From NCBI RefSeq assembly GCF_001577305.1, contig NZ_CP014518.1, positions 3,596,001 to 3,660,000 on the forward strand: 64,000 bases of DNA. Direction: 5' to 3'. A program made the translations under genes and the position numbers. The notes beneath the pieces were generated by a model. It ran no database searches. It had not been told where the DNA came from and worked only from the letters and a program-made list of their open reading frames with translations. This document shows positions 62,796 through 64,000 of this stretch, piece after piece. Source of the stretch: Sinomonas atrocyanea (GTDB lineage: Bacteria > Actinomycetota > Actinomycetes > Actinomycetales > Micrococcaceae). Each line of letters opens with the position of its first letter. Within the stretch, counting starts at the first letter, position 1.

Positions 62796-63104
62796 ATGGA
62801 ACAGGACGATCGCGTGCCGCCGCCCCCCGGCCTTGCGGCATACGACCACGACGCACCGCTCGACGACGGCTACAGCCAGAGCGAGAACTACGGCCACAAC
62901 CAGGAGTCCCTCCAGCTGCACGACCTCCGCCGGTACGCCGACACCCCGCCCGGGGAGCCGCGCGTCGAGCGCCCCGCCCCGACGGAGCCCGCGAAGCCGA
63001 AGCGCCGTCCCCACACTGCCGGTCTGGGCACCTCCGGCGCGGCCGGCATCCCCGACGCCGCCGGCGCCGTGCACACCGGGTTCGGCGACACCGACCGCGA
63101 CTGA
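62796..63104 (+). CDS. small disordered hypothetical protein
   Basis: The 102-residue protein is rich in Pro, Asp, His and Ala with little hydrophobic core. It starts MEQDDRVPPPPGLAAYDHDA and has SQSENYGHNQESLQLHDLRR in the middle. It has an upstream AT-poor gap of 78 bp and a plausible GGGGAT site only. No family match is apparent. I include it because it is on the expected strand and not overlapped by another gene. Confidence 0.5.
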   Translation: MEQDDRVPPPPGLAAYDHDAPLDDGYSQSENYGHNQESLQLHDLRRYADTPPGEPRVERPAPTEPAKPKRRPHTAGLGTSGAAGIPDAAGAVHTGFGDTDRD

Positions 63105-63180
63105 GGCGCGGAACCTACCGGCGGGTTCACACACGCGCACACACTCGCGGACGGCCGCCCGGATCGGCAAGACTGGCCCC

Positions 63181-64000
63181 ATGCACAACACCGACTTCAT
63201 CCAGGTCTCGCACGCCGGATCGCTCCCCCGCACGCCCGAGCTGCTCGCGGCGAACGCCGCGCAGGCCGAGAACCCGGGCGATACGGCGGCGTTCGAGGAC
63301 CTCCTCGCCGGCTCGGTCAAGGACATCGTCGCGAAGCAGCGCGAGGCCGGCGTCACCCTCCCCAACGACGGCGAGTACGGCCACACCATGTCCAACTCGG
63401 TGGACTACGGCGCATGGTGGAACTACTCCTTCGCCCGCCTCGGCGGCCTCTCCCAAGGCGGCGTGGACCGCTGGCAGATGACCGAGGAGATCCGCTCCGA
63501 GCCGGGCCACATCCGCCTCACCACCATGCGGGACCGGCGCGACCGAGTCCGGTTCAACGAGGCCTACAACGACCCCAACTCGTTCATCCTCACCGGCCGC
63601 AAGCCCGTGGCCCAGCCCACCGTCACCGGGCCCATCACGTACATCGGGCAGGAGGCCGTGCAGCGCGACGTCGTGAACCTCAAGGCCGCCCTCGCCGCCA
63701 ACGGCTACGAGACCGGCTTCCTCCCCGCCCTCTCTCCCGGCTCGGCGAGCCGCCTGCTCAACGAGTACTACCAGGACGAGGAGGAGCTGGTCTTCGCGTG
63801 CGCCGACGCCATGCGCGAGGAGTACAAGGCGATCATCGACGCCGGCCTCACGGTCCAGATCGACGATCCGTCCATCGCCGAGAACTGGGACATGATCAAC
63901 CCGGAGCCCAGCCTCGAGGACTACCTGAAGTTCACGCAGGTCCGCGTCGAGGCCCTCAACCACGCCATCCGCGGGCTGCCGCAGGAGCAGATCCGCTTCC
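63181..64000 (+). CDS. cobalamin-independent methionine synthase family protein, MetE C-terminal-like (3' end outside window)
   Basis: This is the first 273 codons of a single-domain MetE-like protein of the UroD/MetE superfamily. It starts MHNTDFIQVSHAGSLPRTPE, and the N-terminus matches the C-terminal catalytic half of MetE (SHAGSLPRTPELL). GYLPALSPGSASRLL-like and LTVQIDDPSIAEN segments follow; the latter resembles the metal and homocysteine site region. Such short proteins act on methylthiolated or other methyl-donor substrates rather than making methionine; the substrate is unknown. Confidence 0.88.
   Translation, partial: MHNTDFIQVSHAGSLPRTPELLAANAAQAENPGDTAAFEDLLAGSVKDIVAKQREAGVTLPNDGEYGHTMSNSVDYGAWWNYSFARLGGLSQGGVDRWQMTEEIRSEPGHIRLTTMRDRRDRVRFNEAYNDPNSFILTGRKPVAQPTVTGPITYIGQEAVQRDVVNLKAALAANGYETGFLPALSPGSASRLLNEYYQDEEELVFACADAMREEYKAIIDAGLTVQIDDPSIAENWDMINPEPSLEDYLKFTQVRVEALNHAIRGLPQEQIRF

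Overview
This 64 kb window is high-GC DNA (about 70% by eye) from an actinobacterium. The gene content and order point to the Micrococcaceae (Arthrobacter/Sinomonas type): an HspR heat-shock operon with HAIR operators, a DUF3073 gene beside a Sir2 gene, a SigK/RskA-like ECF pair, and a long uric-acid/glyoxylate catabolic block. No rRNA, tRNA, prophage, insertion sequence or CRISPR array was found. The window looks like ordinary chromosome, with three copies of an unusual intergenic repeat.

Layout. (1) 1-15.8 kb, all but one gene on +: the end of a malic enzyme gene, malate synthase, a DUF6986 aldolase-like protein, (S)-ureidoglycine aminohydrolase, hydroxypyruvate isomerase, tartronate semialdehyde reductase, glyoxylate carboligase, glycerate kinase, allantoinase, a Bcp-type peroxiredoxin, OHCU decarboxylase, HIU hydrolase, urate oxidase and an NCS2 permease. 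Together they import urate, open it to allantoin, release glyoxylate, and feed it either through tartronate semialdehyde to 2-phosphoglycerate or through malate to pyruvate. Allantoate amidohydrolase and a ureidoglycolate-splitting enzyme are not in the window. (2) 15.8-29 kb: a small membrane protein, purF, purM (with a one-base frameshift), Sir2, DUF3073, a septum-formation-like protein, ClpB, a DUF4031-HD protein, a 2H phosphoesterase, YceI, YccF, a PNPOx-like protein and a DEAD-box helicase. (3) 29-38 kb: a double Lrp regulator divergent from an M20 amidohydrolase and MFS transporter, trmB, an ECF sigma/anti-sigma pair, a tiny Cys-rich protein, a membrane esterase and a DMP19-like protein. 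(4) 37.8-42.1 kb: hspR, dnaJ, grpE, dnaK on the minus strand with two HAIR operators around the dnaK promoter. (5) 42-51.8 kb: an FAH hydrolase, an MFS exporter, a methyltransferase, a LysE exporter, a low-MW phosphatase, a P-loop kinase/PabB fusion broken by a frameshift, cardiolipin synthase and PabC. (6) 51.8-59.7 kb: valine/acyl-CoA catabolism (mmsA, HIBYL-CoA hydrolase, mmsB, MarR regulator, acyl-CoA synthetase, acyl-CoA dehydrogenase). (7) 59.7-64 kb: a molybdopterin oxidoreductase lacking the usual N-terminal Fe-S cysteines, a helical partner, a disordered small protein and the start of a MetE-like gene.

Most interesting signals: a dispersed palindromic repeat built from 32-bp units (three loci, one inside the dnaK operon); a 17-bp operator-like sequence placed identically in the mmsA and acyl-CoA synthetase promoters; DUF6986 as a candidate for a missing step of urate breakdown; the kinase-PabB fusion; and single-base losses in purM and the pabB fusion, which look like assembly errors or recent mutations.
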